Shown: positions 11,065 to 23,345 of the stretch, one piece after another | Numbering within the stretch: the first letter of the stretch is position 1 | Layout of the letters: every line of letters starts with the position of its first letter | Source of the DNA: Dromiciops gliroides | Lineage: Eukaryota; Chordata; Mammalia; Microbiotheria; Microbiotheriidae | Length of the DNA: 64,000 bases | Direction of reading: 5' to 3' | Assembly: GCF_019393635.1 (NCBI RefSeq) | Contig: NC_057864.1 | Span: 478,816,117-478,880,116, forward strand | The notes under the pieces: model-generated | Seen by the model: only the letters and a program-made list of their open reading frames with translations | Told to the model about the DNA's origin: nothing | Database searches by the model: none | Made by a program: the position numbers and the translations under genes

Positions 11065-11320
11065 AAGAAAGCTAGGTAGAACAGGGGATGAACACTGGAC
11101 CTGGAGTCAGGAAGATCTGAATTCAAATACAATCTTAGGCACTTATTAGCTGTGTAATCCTGGACCAACCACTTAAACTCTTTCTGCCTCAATTTTCTCA
11201 TCTACAAATTGGGGATAATAATAACACCCACTTCCCAGGGTTGTTGGAGGATTAATTATTTTGTTTGCAAGGAACTTTGCAAACTTTAGAGAAGAGCACT
11301 ATAGAAACACAATTATTATT
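11065..11320 (+). repeat. MIR/Ther-type SINE
   Basis: CTAGGTAGAACAGG, GAATTCAAATAC, CTCAATTTTCTCATCTAC and GGGTTGTTGGAGGATTAA occur in MIR order. Confidence 0.7.
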
Positions 11321-11424
11321 GTTACCTCTCAATACAAAATAAGTATTACAAAACTTAACCCAATAACTCTATTACCAAAAATCCATAAGGAAGTCATTGA
11401 AAAGAAATTGCACAATAGAAAGTT

Positions 11425-11600
11425 TATCTGATTTAGAGTGAGATGACCTAGGTTTGAATCTTGACTCTGCTACTTAGTGCTTGTGTAAATTGAGACAAGT
11501 CACTTATTCTCCTTGGGCCTCAGTTTCTTCACCTGTAAAATGAGAGGATTGGATTATATGGCTTCTAAGACCTTTCTATCTCTAAATTTATGATCCCATG
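11425..11600 (+). repeat. MIR-type SINE
   Basis: GATGACCTAGGTTTGAATC, CTCAGTTTCTTCACCTGTAA and the 3' part GACCTTTCTATCTCTAAATT are present in order. Confidence 0.7.
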
Positions 11601-11666
11601 ACCTAAGGATCTAAAGATATTCCCAGAAGCATTATTTGAAGTAGAAAAAGGTAGATATAACTTCTA

Positions 11667-11810
11667 ATTTTTTTTTCAGTGAGGCAATTGGGGTTAAGTG
11701 ACTTGCCCAGGGTCACACAGCTAAGTGTTAAGTGTCTGAGGCCAGATTTGAACTCAGGTACTCCTGACTCCAGGGCCAGTGCTCTATCCACTGCACCACC
11801 TAGCTGCCCC
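11667..11810 (-). mobile_element. Marsupial short-form SINE, perfect 15-bp target-site duplication
   Basis: Reverse-oriented, from GAGGCAATTGGGGTTAAG to CACCTAGCTGCCCC. TAGATATAACTTCTA is exact at 11652-11666 and 11811-11825. Confidence 0.92.
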
Positions 11811-12329
11811 TAGATATAACTTCTAGACTGTCCAACAGCTGTGGGATGGCTGAACCATCCCATGTATGCTATTTATCAACCATATATGTTATATATTAAT
11901 TTAATGGACCCCTATTATGCCCATACAAATTAGAAATATGAGTAATATAAAGAAGTATGGAAAGTCAAGTGGATTTGTATCAAAAGGAAGCAAGCAGAAT
12001 ATGAGGAAATATAAACATACTGATTATGACAAACCCCAAATAAATGCAGGCATTCAAAAGACAAATGACAAAGAGAGGAGAAAGGGGTAGGGAAGGATGA
12101 ATGGACAAACATGCTGTGGACTCTTTTAAAAAGAAACAGAAACACTTCTGAAGGCGGGTTCCTACTGGTTTCTATTAAATGCTAAAATATAAGTAGCATA
12201 GATTGCCACAGGTGAGGTCCTCATAAACAGAGAGCAAAGCAGTAGAAGCCAAAGCCTGCCCGGTTGGCTCTGGGGGTGGGCATTAATGTGCACAGCTAAG
12301 AAAATGAAGACATGTCATCCATCTAGGCT

Positions 12330-12460
12330 TTGATGTGAAAATTATCAGCATAGCAGGGCTTGATTTGTTTGTTTATTTATTTATCTGCTGAGGGAATTAC
12401 CTAATTCATGCTTCAAAGAGAATAAGGTTCATTAGAAACCTCTAAAGCTTCCCAATAAAA
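12330..12460. promoter_or_regulatory. Candidate conserved noncoding element (AT-rich, unique)
   Basis: This non-repetitive AT-rich block includes AAAATTATCAGCATAGCAG and GGGAATTACCTAATTCATGC and has no SINE or LINE signature. Such blocks in intergenic DNA often contain homeodomain-type AT sites. Conservation is inferred, not seen. Confidence 0.25.
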
Positions 12461-12709
12461 AAAAGCAACTACCGTATTTATTGGGTTATAAGATGCCCCT
12501 AAGACTGAAGGACAGTTTGTGATTTCTCTATTTCATGGGTTTATGTGATTTTGAAAATTGTTGTAGGCTCACAGTGATTCCAAGCTGCTCACTGCTGCAA
12601 AACCCGTCTCTTAACATCAATATTCTCCTGGTGTTCACCTTTGGACAGCTCCAAAATGGGTTTAGAGATTTTTCCTTATATCACCTGCTCTTAAGCTTTG
12701 CCATCTGGA

Positions 12710-13245
12710 TCCCAAAGACATCTTAAACTTAATGTATCCAAGCCGAAATTGTGCTTTCCCCCAAACATTCCCCTCTTTCCAGCTTCCCTATTACTTTTTT
12801 TTTTTAGGGAGGCAATTGGGGTTAGGTGACTTGCCCAGGGTCACACAGCTAGTAAGTGTTAAGTGTCTGAGGCCTGATTTGAACTCAGGTCCTCCTGACT
12901 CCAGGGCCAGTGCTCTATCCACTGCGCCACCTAGCTGCCCCCCCATTACTTTTGAGGGCACCGCTAACCTCGAGTCACACAGGCTTGCAACCAAAGGGAC
13001 ATCCCCAACTTCTCTCTCAGTCATATCTAAACTGTCAATTGTACCTTTGTACCCTTGTGACATCTCTCATATATGCTTCTTTATCTTCTCTGATGCTGCC
13101 ACCCCTCTGGTGCAGGCCCTCATCACCTCATCCCTGCACTATTGCAATAGCTGCTGGTGCATCTGCCTGCCTCAAGGCTCTAGTCACTCCAGTCTTCTAC
13201 TGTCAAGTCTTCTGTCTTCTCAAGGATATATGATCATGGATTTAA
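12710..13245 (+). mobile_element. L2 LINE fragment split by a SINE
   Basis: AACTTAATGTATCCAAGCCG, CAAACATTCCCC, then after the SINE GCAGGCCCTCATCACCTC and CACTATTGCAATAGCTGC are L2 body segments in order on the plus strand. The open frame of 177 codons across it is a chance frame through L2 and SINE. Confidence 0.65.
12799..12940 (-). mobile_element. Marsupial short-form SINE inserted in L2
   Basis: GGAGGCAATTGGGGTTAGG to CACCTAGCTGCCC, reverse-oriented. The flanks CCCTATTACTTTT (12786-12798) and CCCCATTACTTTT (12941-12953) match at 12 of 13. Confidence 0.9.
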
Positions 13246-13294
13246 AGCTGAAAAAGGGATGTTAGGGGCCATCTAGTACAATCTCCTTAATAGT

Positions 13295-13537
13295 TTGTTA
13301 TTTGTCGTTCAGTCGTGTCTGACTCTTTGTGACTCTTTGTGGCAGAGATAATGGAGCATTTTTGCTATTTCCTTCTCCAGCCCATTTTCCAGATGAGGAA
13401 ACTGAGGCAATCAGGGTGAAGTGACTTGCCCAGGGTCACACAGCTAGTAAGTGTTTGAGGATGGATTTGAACTCATGAAGATGTCTTCCTGATTCCAGAC
13501 CCAGTGTTCTATGCACTATGGCGCCCCCTAGTTGTAC
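13295..13537 (-). mobile_element. Marsupial long-form SINE
   Basis: GTTCAGTCGTGTCTGACTC, TATTTCCTTCTCCAGCCC, GTGACTTGCCCAGGGTC and GCGCCCCCTAGTTG run from tail module to head on the minus strand. GACTCTTTGTGACTCTTTGTG is a small internal duplication. Confidence 0.88.
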
Positions 13538-13544
13538 TCATTAT

Positions 13545-13785
13545 ATAGATGGAGAAACTGAGGATCATACATTATAGGATCATAGATTTAGAGATGGAAG
13601 ATACCTTAGGAGACATTGAGGCAAGCTTCTTGATTTTATAGATGAGGAAACTGAGGCACAGAAAGTTGAAGTGACTTGGCCAGGGTCATGCAACTAGTAA
13701 GTATTTGATTTGGGATTGAATCAAGATTTTTTGTTTTTTGTTTTTTCCTGATTCTATATCTATTGTACCACGGGTGCCTCAGCTC
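13545..13785 (-). repeat. MIR-type SINE
   Basis: TTTATAGATGAGGAAACTGAGGC, AAGTGACTTGGCCAGG, and AACTAGTAAG mark a minus-strand MIR, preceded by a second partial copy. Confidence 0.65.
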
Positions 13786-14054
13786 CTTCAACTAATCCTT
13801 GAATGCAGGTCCTTTTATTCCAAATCTACTATTATGAAAAATTATTCACTTATCGAAATAGAACATTTTAAAAAATAATAAAAAATCGACTAAATGTCAA
13901 TTTCCAGTTAGAAATAAAGCTGTAATTTGTACATAACAAATGAGTTCTAATATAAAGTATGATATAAATGTAAGTTATTATAAGCCATGGTACCTGAAGC
14001 CCTTGAATGAGATTCCAATAATTCATTTATCCAAAAGTATCAGTGATTAATGGT

Positions 14055-14245
14055 AAAAGGGATAGAGTGCTAGACATGGAGTCAGAGAGACCTGGGTTCA
14101 AATCCCACCACAGACACTAACTAGCTGTGTGACACTAGCTAGGGTAAGTTAGTTAGTATCTCTGTACCTTTGTTTTCTGACCCATAAAATGAAGGAGTTG
14201 AACTATATGGTCTTTGAGGTTCCTTCCACCTCTAAATCTATTATC
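14055..14245 (+). repeat. MIR-type SINE
   Basis: GAGTGCTAGACATGGAGTCAG, GGGTTCAAATCCC, TAGCTGTGTGACAC and CCTTCCACCTCTAAATC are in MIR order. Confidence 0.75.
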
Positions 14246-14249
14246 CAAT

Positions 14250-14350
14250 GATGATATCAATCAATAAGCATTTATTAATTGATTACTGTGTGCCAGGAAC
14301 TGAGCCAGGTGCTGGGAATACAGAGACACAAAACAGTCCCTGCTCTCTTA
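14250..14350 (-). repeat. L2-type 3' end
   Basis: AAGCATTTATTAATTGATTAC, TGTGCCAGGAACTG and GCTGGGAATACAGAG are a reversed L2 end. Another partial one lies at 14620-14680 (ACATTTATTAAGTGCCTCC). Confidence 0.6.
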
Positions 14351-15389
14351 CTATGTTACTGCTGCACAGGGGAACTGGCATCCTAATGGAGATGTCTAAA
14401 GGATCAGTGGGGGAATTCCAGGCATCAAGGACAGAGAAAGGTCAGGAAGGTCCTGAGAAAAGGGAATAAACAGTGGTAATTTATAGAAAAAAAAAATGGA
14501 TCCCATGTGAAAGTGATTAACTCTCCTGGCTCTGTGTTGGGGCAACATTCCCTCCCTGGGCCTGTTTTCTCATCTATAAAATGTGTAGGTGGGTTGGACC
14601 AGATGATTGGATTTAATTTAATTCATTTCAAACAACATTTATTAAGTGCCTCCTGTGTACAAAGCACTATGCAGTCTCTTGCTTTTGTGGAATCACTAGG
14701 TGTTAGGGAAAATGAGATGAAATAGGGATAGATGAGATCACAAGAAACGAGAGAAAAAGAGATAGATAAGCTGAAATATTGGGGAACACTGGAATAAAGA
14801 GGATACTCCACCTTCTCCACTGGAGAATTTCTTGAATTTTATATCCACATCCTTGTCTTGACTTTTCAGTTTTCTTAGATGTGTCTTTGATCCAGGGTGT
14901 TTTTTTTTTTCAATCCCGCAAATGTGAGTCTATTTTTATTATACAAGGCTGTGACATCTTGTTCCCTTTTTTTCTCAAATGGATTTAAAAATGGGTGTAG
15001 ATCATTTAAAAAGACAACTGAGATTTTAAAAAGGCAGCGTCTCTGCCAAGTATCCAGGTTCTAATAAATAGAATATTTAAATCTGTGTTCTGTGTGTCCA
15101 TGTGGTTCAAGAGTCTCCCTTCCTCTTTTTTCTCCCTTATTCCTTTGTCCTTCTCCATTTGTCAGTTCTTTGTGCTGGGCTTGCCTTTGCAAGGATTGCT
15201 ACAAAAACAAAAGTGATTCTTAATTGGATGCCTTTACTGAAGAGGCAAAGCAAGAAGTTTGAAAATGAAAGGGCAGGTCTCACAGTATTATTAAAATCTG
15301 TAGAGTCCTCAGGTCTTTTAGGAGCCCTTTCTAGCTCACACTGAGGGTGTCAAGGCGGGGGCGGGGTACGGCGAAAAGAGGGTTTATCT

Positions 15390-15990
15390 TTGGCATTGGA
15401 GTATCCTACATTTGAATACTGGCTCCCATCATTTCATCTTTATGGGACTCAGTTTTCTCATTTGCAAACTGAGAGGACTAGACCAGACAGCCTCTCAAGT
15501 CCCTTCCGGCTCTGGGTCTATGGTCTTATGATCTTTCGAGCCTATAACCACTGCCACTTTACCAACATCTTTCTTTGATGCCTCCCAAGGCCATGGTTCA
15601 TTGACTTAAGAGCCCAGAAGCCATCTAGTCCAGCCCTTTCATTTTACAGATGAGGGAACTGAGGTTCAGGGAGATCAAGTGATTTGCCCAAGATCACACA
15701 GGCAGTAAACCTCAGGGTGGGAATTTGAACCTGGATCCCTTGACTCCAGAGCCTTGCTCTTTCCACTGTACTGTACTGCCTCCTCTTGGCATAGAACTGA
15801 CTGTGGCTTCCCATAGATTTAGGTTTAGGGCTGGAAGAGAATTTAGAAATAATCTTGTCCAACCTCTTCATTTTATAAATGAAGATACCGAGACCAGGAA
15901 GGTTAAATGACTTATCCATGGTCACACAGATGGGCAGAGTTTGGGTTCAAATTCAGTTATTCCAAATCCAGTTTCTTTCCTGTGGACAGT
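15390..15990. repeat. Three MIR-type copies (plus, minus, minus)
   Basis: 15390-15545 reads plus (GGACTCAGTTTTCTCATTTGC, TCTGGGTCTATGGTC). 15620-15785 reads minus (CATTTTACAGATGAGGGAAC, GAATTTGAACCTGG). 15810-15990 reads minus (CATTTTATAAATGAAGATACC, GGTCACACAGATGG). Confidence 0.65.
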
Positions 15991-16182
15991 AGGCTCTGGC
16001 ATGTCCTACCAATCTGCAAAGCTGCCTATGGGCCAAGAGATGGACCAAAGGACATCCTGGCTACATCCAGAGAGGCTCATCCTCTGAAATTTGGTGAAAT
16101 TGGGAGTTACAGCAACTCATAAAGACCATTTAGGAAGGGTTGCGATCTCATTCATTGAAAGGCACTCCCCCTTTGGGGAAAG

Positions 16183-16325
16183 CTAGGTGGCAGAGTGGAT
16201 AAAGCACCAGCCCTGGATTCAGGAGTACCTGAGTTCAAATCTGGCCTCAGACACTTGACATTTACTAGCTGTGTGACCCTGGGCAAGTCACTTAACCCTC
16301 ATTGCCCTGCAAAAAAAAAAAAACA
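16183..16325 (+). mobile_element. Marsupial short-form SINE
   Basis: AGCTAGGTGGCAGAGTGG head, GAGTTCAAATCTGG B box, TAGCTGTGTGACCCTGG core and an A-rich tail. No clean target-site duplication was found. Confidence 0.88.
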
Positions 16326-16789
16326 AAACAACAGAAAACAAAAGAAAGGAGCGCCCCCTAATGGATGCATAAGTCCCTTGTCTTGTGCTCCATGCAGTGA
16401 GGGAAAGGGCTTTGCCCATTCCAGAATCCACTTCCCTCCCCTCCTCCCACCTCCAGCTTGTTTATTCTTGGCAAAGGGTAACTGCCTGTTTTCTCTTTTG
16501 ACTTTTTTCCCCAAAGGAAACACATTTAAGTAGTAATTAGCTGTTTCTTTATATAATTTCTTTAATCTTGGAGGGCAAAACCCCACAAATATATATTTTT
16601 TTATCTCAAGAGGCATGGGGACACAAAGCAGCTCCCCTTACGCTTACCCCATTTTTTTTTTAATTTGATTTGCCAGTGTTACCCACAGTGTTGTGTTTCT
16701 AAGGACATTTCCAGGTCTCTGCTTGAATATGGGAAATCCTCTTGGGTGATAAGATCTGAGAACACCATCAATTCAGAGTTGGAAAGTCA

Positions 16790-17130
16790 TGGACTCTAAT
16801 CCCCCACTTTACAAACGAGGAAGCTGAGGCCAGAGAAGCCAAGTTACTTATTCCCATTAGATTATAAGCAACACAAGAGTAGGAATTGCTTCATTCACAG
16901 TAGCTGCCTAATAAATGCTTGCCGGTTGATTAGCTTCCCAAGGACAATAAAGCTAGTCAGTATCATAGGTGGGATTGGAAGCCAGGTTTCCTGTCGCAAA
17001 ATCCAGCCCTCTTTATACTACACGACTGCCTGAGAAGTTAAGTGAATTGTCCAAGGTTGCACCATAGGAAGTGACAGAGTTTCGATTTGAATTTGGCTCC
17101 CTGACTCCAAACCCAGCGTACTTTCTATTG
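16790..17130. repeat. MIR and L2 fragments
   Basis: 16790-16850 is the MIR core on the minus strand (CCCACTTTACAAACGAGGAAG). 16855-16930 is an L2-type plus-strand end (CTGCCTAATAAATGCTTGCC). 16930-17130 looks like further degraded MIR on the minus strand. Confidence 0.45.
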
Positions 17131-17661
17131 TATAGCATGTTGTATTGTAGATAGAGGCCATCTTTTCTGGAGTCCCTCCTACATCGTTTCAGCTCCATGG
17201 GAGACTCTAAGTTAGCTACTTCAAGAGCCAAGAGACTGTCCCCTGCCCCTTGTAACCAGGGTTGCTCACGGTGGAGAGCAAAAATTGGCTGCATCCACTG
17301 TATGTCCAGTCCCGTTTAGTGGCAGGGACAGGAGGAGAATAACCATTTCCTGCCGTCAGGGAGTTTGTGGTCTGGCTTGGCGGGCAAGGTAGGCTTACAT
17401 TGAAACTGAATGCTATTGGGCAATACAGAATCAAGAGAATGTTGTTTGGATGAAATATGGGAATCTCAATCTAAACATTGTCTTTAATCACACTGAGAGG
17501 TTCATGTGGCCAGGACACTTATGACAAAGGTCCTAAGAAATAGGATGTCCTAGTGCTTTCTGGAATATCCCAGAATACCACCCAGCAGAGCTCTAGCAGG
17601 AATGAATATCTCCCCTGGACCAACTGGGTATCAGGGACAACCCTTCTCTTTGTTCATTAAT

Positions 17662-17905
17662 AGTGTTGTTTGGTTGTTTCAGTCATGTCCAACTCTTCAT
17701 GACTCCATGAACCATACAGTCCAGGGCTTTTCTTGGCAAAAATATTGGATCAGTTTGTCATTTCCTTCTCCAGTGGATTAAAGCAGACAGAAGTTAAGTG
17801 ACTCATCCAGGGTCACAAACTAGTAAGTGTCTGAAGCTCGATTTGAACTTGGGTCTTCTTGATTCCAGACCCAGTACTCTACAAACTGAGCTATCTAGCT
17901 GCCTC
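17662..17905 (-). mobile_element. Marsupial long-form SINE with target-site duplication
   Basis: TTTCAGTCATGTCCAACTC, GCTTTTCTTGGCAAAAATATTGG, CATTTCCTTCTCCAG, and AGCTATCTAGCTGCCTC. TCATTAAT flanks at 17654-17661 and 17906-17913. Confidence 0.85.
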
Positions 17906-18034
17906 TCATTAATCAAAGGGCACTGGAAAAGTTTCCTCATCTGGCACTGTGGAAAGTACTCTAGTGCCCTATGTTCACATGTACATGGGCATGCATCCAC
18001 AAATACACCTATATACATGCACACATGTCCTGGT

Positions 18035-18240
18035 AGCTAGTTGATGCAGCAGATAGAGCATGGGAATTAGAGTCCATTAGCTGAGTGACCCTGGGTAAGT
18101 CACTTAACCTCTCTGCCTATTTCCTCTTCTGTAACATGGGAATAATAATATGACCTATCTCCTAGGGTTGTTGTGAAGATCAAATGAGTTAGCAAATATA
18201 AAGCACCAGGTAATTTTTATTTATTATGCTGCAGTACAGG
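18035..18240 (+). repeat. MIR-type SINE
   Basis: GATAGAGCATGGGAATTAGAG, TGAGTGACCCTGGGTAAG, GGGTTGTTGTGAAGATCAAATG are in order. The B box region is deleted. Confidence 0.65.
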
Positions 18241-18699
18241 GAACTTGAAGTTGCAGTTCAGGTAGAAAAATGTTCCTGGATCTGAGGATACCACCATATG
18301 ATTTTGGAGGTATTAATAAGAGCTAATAACCATCAGCTTTTGGACAAGTCAAAATTGAAGGGAGCCAGCTCCTAATTCTGTACAAATTGAAAAGAGGAAA
18401 AACACAGGATGATCAGAAAGTAAAGAAAACCTCCCTGGACATCGCTCTGATAAATGGTGATGCTGATGATAATGATAACAACAACTACCATCTACATAGC
18501 ACTTACTATGTGCCAGTCACTGTGTTAAGTGTTTTATATTAGGCTGCTCTGAAAATTATAATGGTTTTTCTCTTTATTAGCGGGTTCATATTCCTTTGTC
18601 CCAGGAAACTTGGTGACAACTTGTACACCTTGGTACAGTTTGTATCTCAATCCCTTCTCTGGAAGAGAGATGGGGGCAAAATGACAGCTTATGTATGAC

Positions 18700-18815
18700 C
18701 TTTGTAACTTTCACTTTTCTGGGTCTCAATTTCCTCTCCTATAGAATGAGAGAATTGAACTGAGTGGCCTCTGAGGTTCCTTCAATTCTGGGTCTATGAT
18801 ACTATGGTTTTAAGA
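18700..18815 (+). repeat. MIR-type 3' part
   Basis: GGTCTCAATTTCCTCTCC, then GAGGTTCCTTCAATTC, then GGGTCTATGATACTATGG. Confidence 0.6.
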
Positions 18816-19284
18816 AGTGTTTTGAGGGAAAAACATTCAAGGACTAAAAGTGGTAGCTTTTCAACAGGCTTCCCCAGAAAGAATTGAGGTGAGAACAGAA
18901 CAAAAACTAAGGTAGAGAGATGGAGGCTTTTCCCCAGGGAGCAGGATTTGGAGGGTGCTGACAGCAGCATTTGTAGTCCAGCAGTGTAGAAACAACAGAG
19001 CTTAGCACAAAGTTAGCAAAATTAGTTAATAAAAAGGGGAGTTGCTAGATGGTAGACTAGGGTGAGTTCCTTCCATGCCCCTCCCCACTTTCCCTCTCCC
19101 TGTGGTGGCTTCCTAAGCAGTGACTTCATGCCAGTGACTGAGGGTCTCATTCTTTTCCCTATACTCCTCAAGTGGGGACATTTTTCATACCACATCCCAA
19201 GTGAGGGTTGTAGGCAAAACTTTCTAGGACAAAAAGAAAAGGATGAGGATTGATATACTCTGTAAAACTGTACCAATCAATACA

Positions 19285-19840
19285 ATCTGAGGTCAGTAGA
19301 TTTGGGTCACTTTTTGTAGCAGCAAAGGACCAGAAGAAAAAAAAGCTCATCAACTGGGGAATGGTTTAACAAATTATGGTCTGTGAATGTAATGGAGTGC
19401 TTACTTCACTATCTGAAACAAAGACTATGAAGAATTCAGAAAAGCCTGGGGAGACTTGTATGAACCAATGCAAAGTGATGTAAGAAGAACCAGGAAAACT
19501 ACATATTGCTTTGCCTGCAACAATTTAAGCAGAAAGAACAAGAACAAAACAAAACAAAAACTGAACACCATATAATCATGATAATCAAGGCTGGCCCCAA
19601 AGAAATGATGAAGAACTTGACTTCCATCCCTACTTGGTAGAGATGAGGGACTATGGGTGCTGACCAGTTCATATACTATCAGATACAGTTGGTGTGTTGA
19701 TTGGTTTTTCGGAATTGCCCCCTCTCCCTTTCCTTTTTATTCTTCGTTATGGGATGTCACTCTCTTGGGAGGGAAGAAGGAAGACATATTTGGAGATGGA
19801 GTTAACATTAAAACAAAATATATTAATCTACATTTAAAAC
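19285..19840 (+). mobile_element. Old L1 3' end
   Basis: CATCAACTGGGGAATGG, GTCTGTGAATGTAATGGAGTGC, GACTTGTATGAACCAATGC, GAAGAACCAGGAAAAC correspond to the ORF2 C-terminal region. A 3' UTR follows, and the element fades near 19840. Frames are broken by many changes. Confidence 0.65.
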
Positions 19841-20344
19841 TTTGAAAATTAAGGAGAGATAAACTGTAACCACTTCTTGGATGAACTAAAAGGAAAATAA
19901 GTCCTCCTTCCTCACTCCCTGCCCTCCCCTGCAGTTTGATCAATACAAGCTATGAATTAATGCATATTTGTGACTTAGCATGGCAGAAAGGACAGAGCCA
20001 GGCTTAGCAGCAGACATTAGAGCTCTTGTCTGTTTGGGAGTTCCATTGGACACCACTCCTGAACCTCCAAACACAGACCTTTCCTCCAAGCCCCAAGTAA
20101 ATGCCAGCTTAGGTAATTACAGATTTGGACACGGCCCCAAAAGATCTGCTTGTGACCACCATCAAACCCAAATTCATACAAATTGGAAGCAATGTCTGGT
20201 GGTGAGGGTAATAGGCTTATCGTGTAAGCCATTCCCTTTCAGCCTCCTGCCTTAGAAACAAGCAAATTCATACAAAGACACAATCAGACCCAGATGGATA
20301 CTTGGCAGAGTCACAGGATCTCACAGCTGGAAGGGATTTCAACA

Positions 20345-20690
20345 GTCATCAATCAGTCAGTGAACAAGTATTTATTGAACACCTACTGTATGCCAGGAAC
20401 TGTGCCAGGTGCTGATGATATAAAGACAAAAATGAAACAATTCTTGATTTCAAGATAGCTTTATCTTCTAACAAGGAAGTCAACATTGAGCTATGGGAAG
20501 AATACTGAACTTGGAGTCAGCAGACCTGGGTTAAAATCCCATCCCTACCACTTACTCTCTGTGTGACTTTGACCAAGTTGCTTAACCTCCCTGGGTCTCA
20601 GTGTCCTCATCTATAAAATGAGAAGGATGGACTACTAACTTCTCAGTTCATTTAGCTCTAAATGCACACTCCTATATAAGTATGGGCAAA
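20345..20690. repeat. L2 3' end (minus) followed by MIR (plus)
   Basis: 20345-20480 contains AAGTATTTATTGAACACC, ACTGTGCCAGGTGCTG (reversed L2). 20495-20690 contains CTTGGAGTCAGCAGACC, TCTGTGTGACTTTGACC, CTCAGTGTCCTCATC (MIR). Confidence 0.65.
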
Positions 20691-20789
20691 ATACCACATA
20701 CTCCACCACAAAGTTAGGGGAAGAAAAGCAACTATCAGCAGGGGGATGAAGAAATGCTTCATGGAAAAGGTAATTTTTTTCAACCTGAA

Positions 20790-21450
20790 TTTTTTAAAAC
20801 AATAGTTTTTATTGATATATTTAATTTTTTGATCACCTGCTTTCCCCTTTTCTTTCTCTCTTCCACTACCAAAGAACTATCCCAAAGATTTTTTAATAAA
20901 GGAAAAAGGAGAAAAAAATGATCCAAAGCAATTAATACATTAAAAAATCTGATGATATATGCAGATCCACACCTGTGCTTCCTTCCCTCCCTCCCCACCC
21001 CCATCCATGAAGGGGCAGGAAGAGGTGTCTTTTCATATTTCTTCTTAGGAGCCAAGCTCAGTCTGTATAATTTTGCAACTTTCAGTTTAGATTGGTTTGT
21101 TGTTGTTCTTTCCATTTATATTGTTGTAGTTGAGATGTGTACTGTTTTCCTGGTCCTGCTTTACTTTACTTTGTATCAGTTAATATGTCTTTCTATGTTT
21201 CTCTGGATTCTTTGTCATTTCTTATAGCCCAATAATATTCCATTGCATTCAGGTACCGTGGTTTCTCAGTCATGTTCCCGTCAATGAACATTTGCTTTGT
21301 TCCCAGTTCTTTGCTATGGCAAGTGCTACTATTAATATTCTGGAGATTATGGAGCCTTCAATAACCTTCTTAGGGTTTATGCCTCTGGTCAATGGTATGG
21401 ACATTTATTACACTTATTTGAATAATTTGAAATTGTTCAACTAAATGTTT
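20790..21450 (-). mobile_element. Old L1-type 3' end
   Basis: Read on the minus strand, the segments around 21180-21330 (CATTTCTTATAGCCC, AATATTCCATTGCATTC) correspond to the ORF2 tail seen in other copies (CATTTCTTATAGCACAGTAA at 37590). TTTTTATTGATATATTTAATT near 20800 is the 3' end. No intact frame. Confidence 0.55.
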
Positions 21451-21954
21451 AAGGAAACCAGGGATTCAGTGCATCCCAGGCAGGGGAGACCGTCTGTGTA
21501 GGTGTAGAGCTGGGAGTTGTAATGTGTGTGGAAGCAGGAGCGTTCATCAACATTGCAGAGTGTGAAGGAGAGGAATGGGTAGCAAGGCTGGAGCCGGATT
21601 AGGAAGGGCTTTAGATGACCAGTGGATGAGTTTTTACTTGCCTTTGCTTAAAGACTTCCATCAAGGAAGCCCCCCCCCCAATTCCTTTCGGGGCGCCATT
21701 CCCTTGTGGACAACTCCCATTGTGACTCCTTCATATACACAGATGCACTCAGACACAAGCATTGACACCAGTACACATTCTCAGACACAACCTGGCAGAG
21801 GGGCACTGCACACGTACAAAAATACAAAAGCAACTACACAGTCTATGATCTATGGCCTGACTCGGTTAGTCACTGAATTCCTCTTTTTGCACTTAGCTTT
21901 CTCGGAAGTCAGTTCCACTGAAGGTGGTTGGGATATGTTGCTGGTGGCAAGTCA

Positions 21955-22130
21955 TGGAAAGAACACTGATTCTGAATTTTGAGGCGCTGGGTTCAAATCC
22001 TGACTTCGCACTTACTACCTATTTGACAGGGTGAATCACTTCTCTCTGAGCCTCCATTTTTTTTTTAACCTGTGAAAAGGTGTTGGACTTGATAGCCTCT
22101 TGGTTCCTTCCTGCTCTGAGATCCCAGGAC
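21955..22130 (+). repeat. MIR-type SINE
   Basis: AAAGAACACTGATTCTGAATT, GGGTTCAAATCCTGAC, a T run, and GTTCCTTCCTGCTCTGAG follow the MIR order. Confidence 0.65.
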
Positions 22131-22229
22131 AGTTAGCGAGGGTGCTGTTCTTGTTAGCAGTGCACACAGGCAGCGGACAGCATCACTGGGCCTGAATGTC
22201 TCATCTCATTTGTCCCTAGGCCATCCTGC

Positions 22230-22700
22230 TTTCCAGAGCTGAGTGAGAGGCAGAAAGCCAGGTGAGATTCTGTTCCCTTTGTTATATAACCCACTAATTG
22301 CTAAGAGCCTCTTCCAATTATCCCTGGAAGGGAGCAGCTCCTGTTGTGTCTCTAATATAGTGGAGAAAGAAAGAGAAAAGAAAAAAAAAAGGATTTCGGT
22401 GAGTCTTTTATAGGCCAATTAAAAAAAGAAAAGGAAACCCACACCAAGAAAAGAAACACAGCTTTTAGAATGAGCTCTGACAGTGCCCTTGGCCAAAGAC
22501 TCCAACTGGATGAGGGTTCCGTGAAGGCATGTGATCCGGCTAGAAAGCGAGACTGGGAAGCAGGAACAAATGCATCACTCCCATTGTAGATGACGCAGCA
22601 GGCTGCTGTTTGCTGCAACTTGTGTCTGTGGGGTTGTATCCCACACGATAGCTCACATTTCTATAGATTCACAGAAACCATAAGGACTCTTGTCACAACA
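22230..22700. promoter_or_regulatory. SINE-free AT-rich unique block; possible conserved noncoding element
   Basis: It contains AACCCACTAATTGC, TTCCAATTATCCC, and TATAGGCCAATTAAAAAAAG without repeat signatures. No coding frame is recognised. Function is inferred only from composition and absence of insertions. Confidence 0.22.
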
Positions 22701-23345
22701 CCCACTCACACTGGCAAGTTGGGTCCCCAGGGTTCTAGAGGAATCCCTGAGGGGTTATGGGTTCATTCTAGTGTTTTTTGCTTAAGCCCCAATTCTGGTC
22801 TATTCTCCTTTAATATTAATCACCAGTTATAGTTAGTATCTCCTCAATATTGACTAGCTGGCCTTTGGGAGCTCAGAGAGTTAACCCTCACACATTGTGT
22901 ACAGCAGGAAGAAGGGAGCAAGTTTTTCCACTTTTGTATGTTATTTTCAATTCTGATCTAAGTCAATTCTGATCCAAAAGACCCAGAAGTTACAAGAGTA
23001 TGGCAGTAGTGCAGAAGACGAGGCTGAAGGGGTCCTTAGGGTGCATCAGCTGGTCAGATGGTGCTCTGGATGGCGTGGTGGCAGTATAGGCTATAAAACT
23101 CTAAGACATAGAGTAAAAGCAAATGGTAAGGCCTGGTGGGCCTCCATCTTACCAGAAGGATGGCCTGACACTAATCTTCAAATGGTCCATTTAATACCAG
23201 AAAACCTGCTCCCTTCCACCATGTCTTTGGGTTCAGGCTCCCTTCCTCCAATAAACCCACAGAGTAGAGGTCCTCCCAGGTTTCATCCTTTCACACTTTT
23301 GAATTGTGCTTGTCTTCATCTGGGAAAGGGAGTTTATATTCCCTT

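Noticed and set aside
12732..13265. 177-codon plus-strand open frame
   Set aside because: It runs through an L2 fragment and an inserted SINE, so it is a chance frame.
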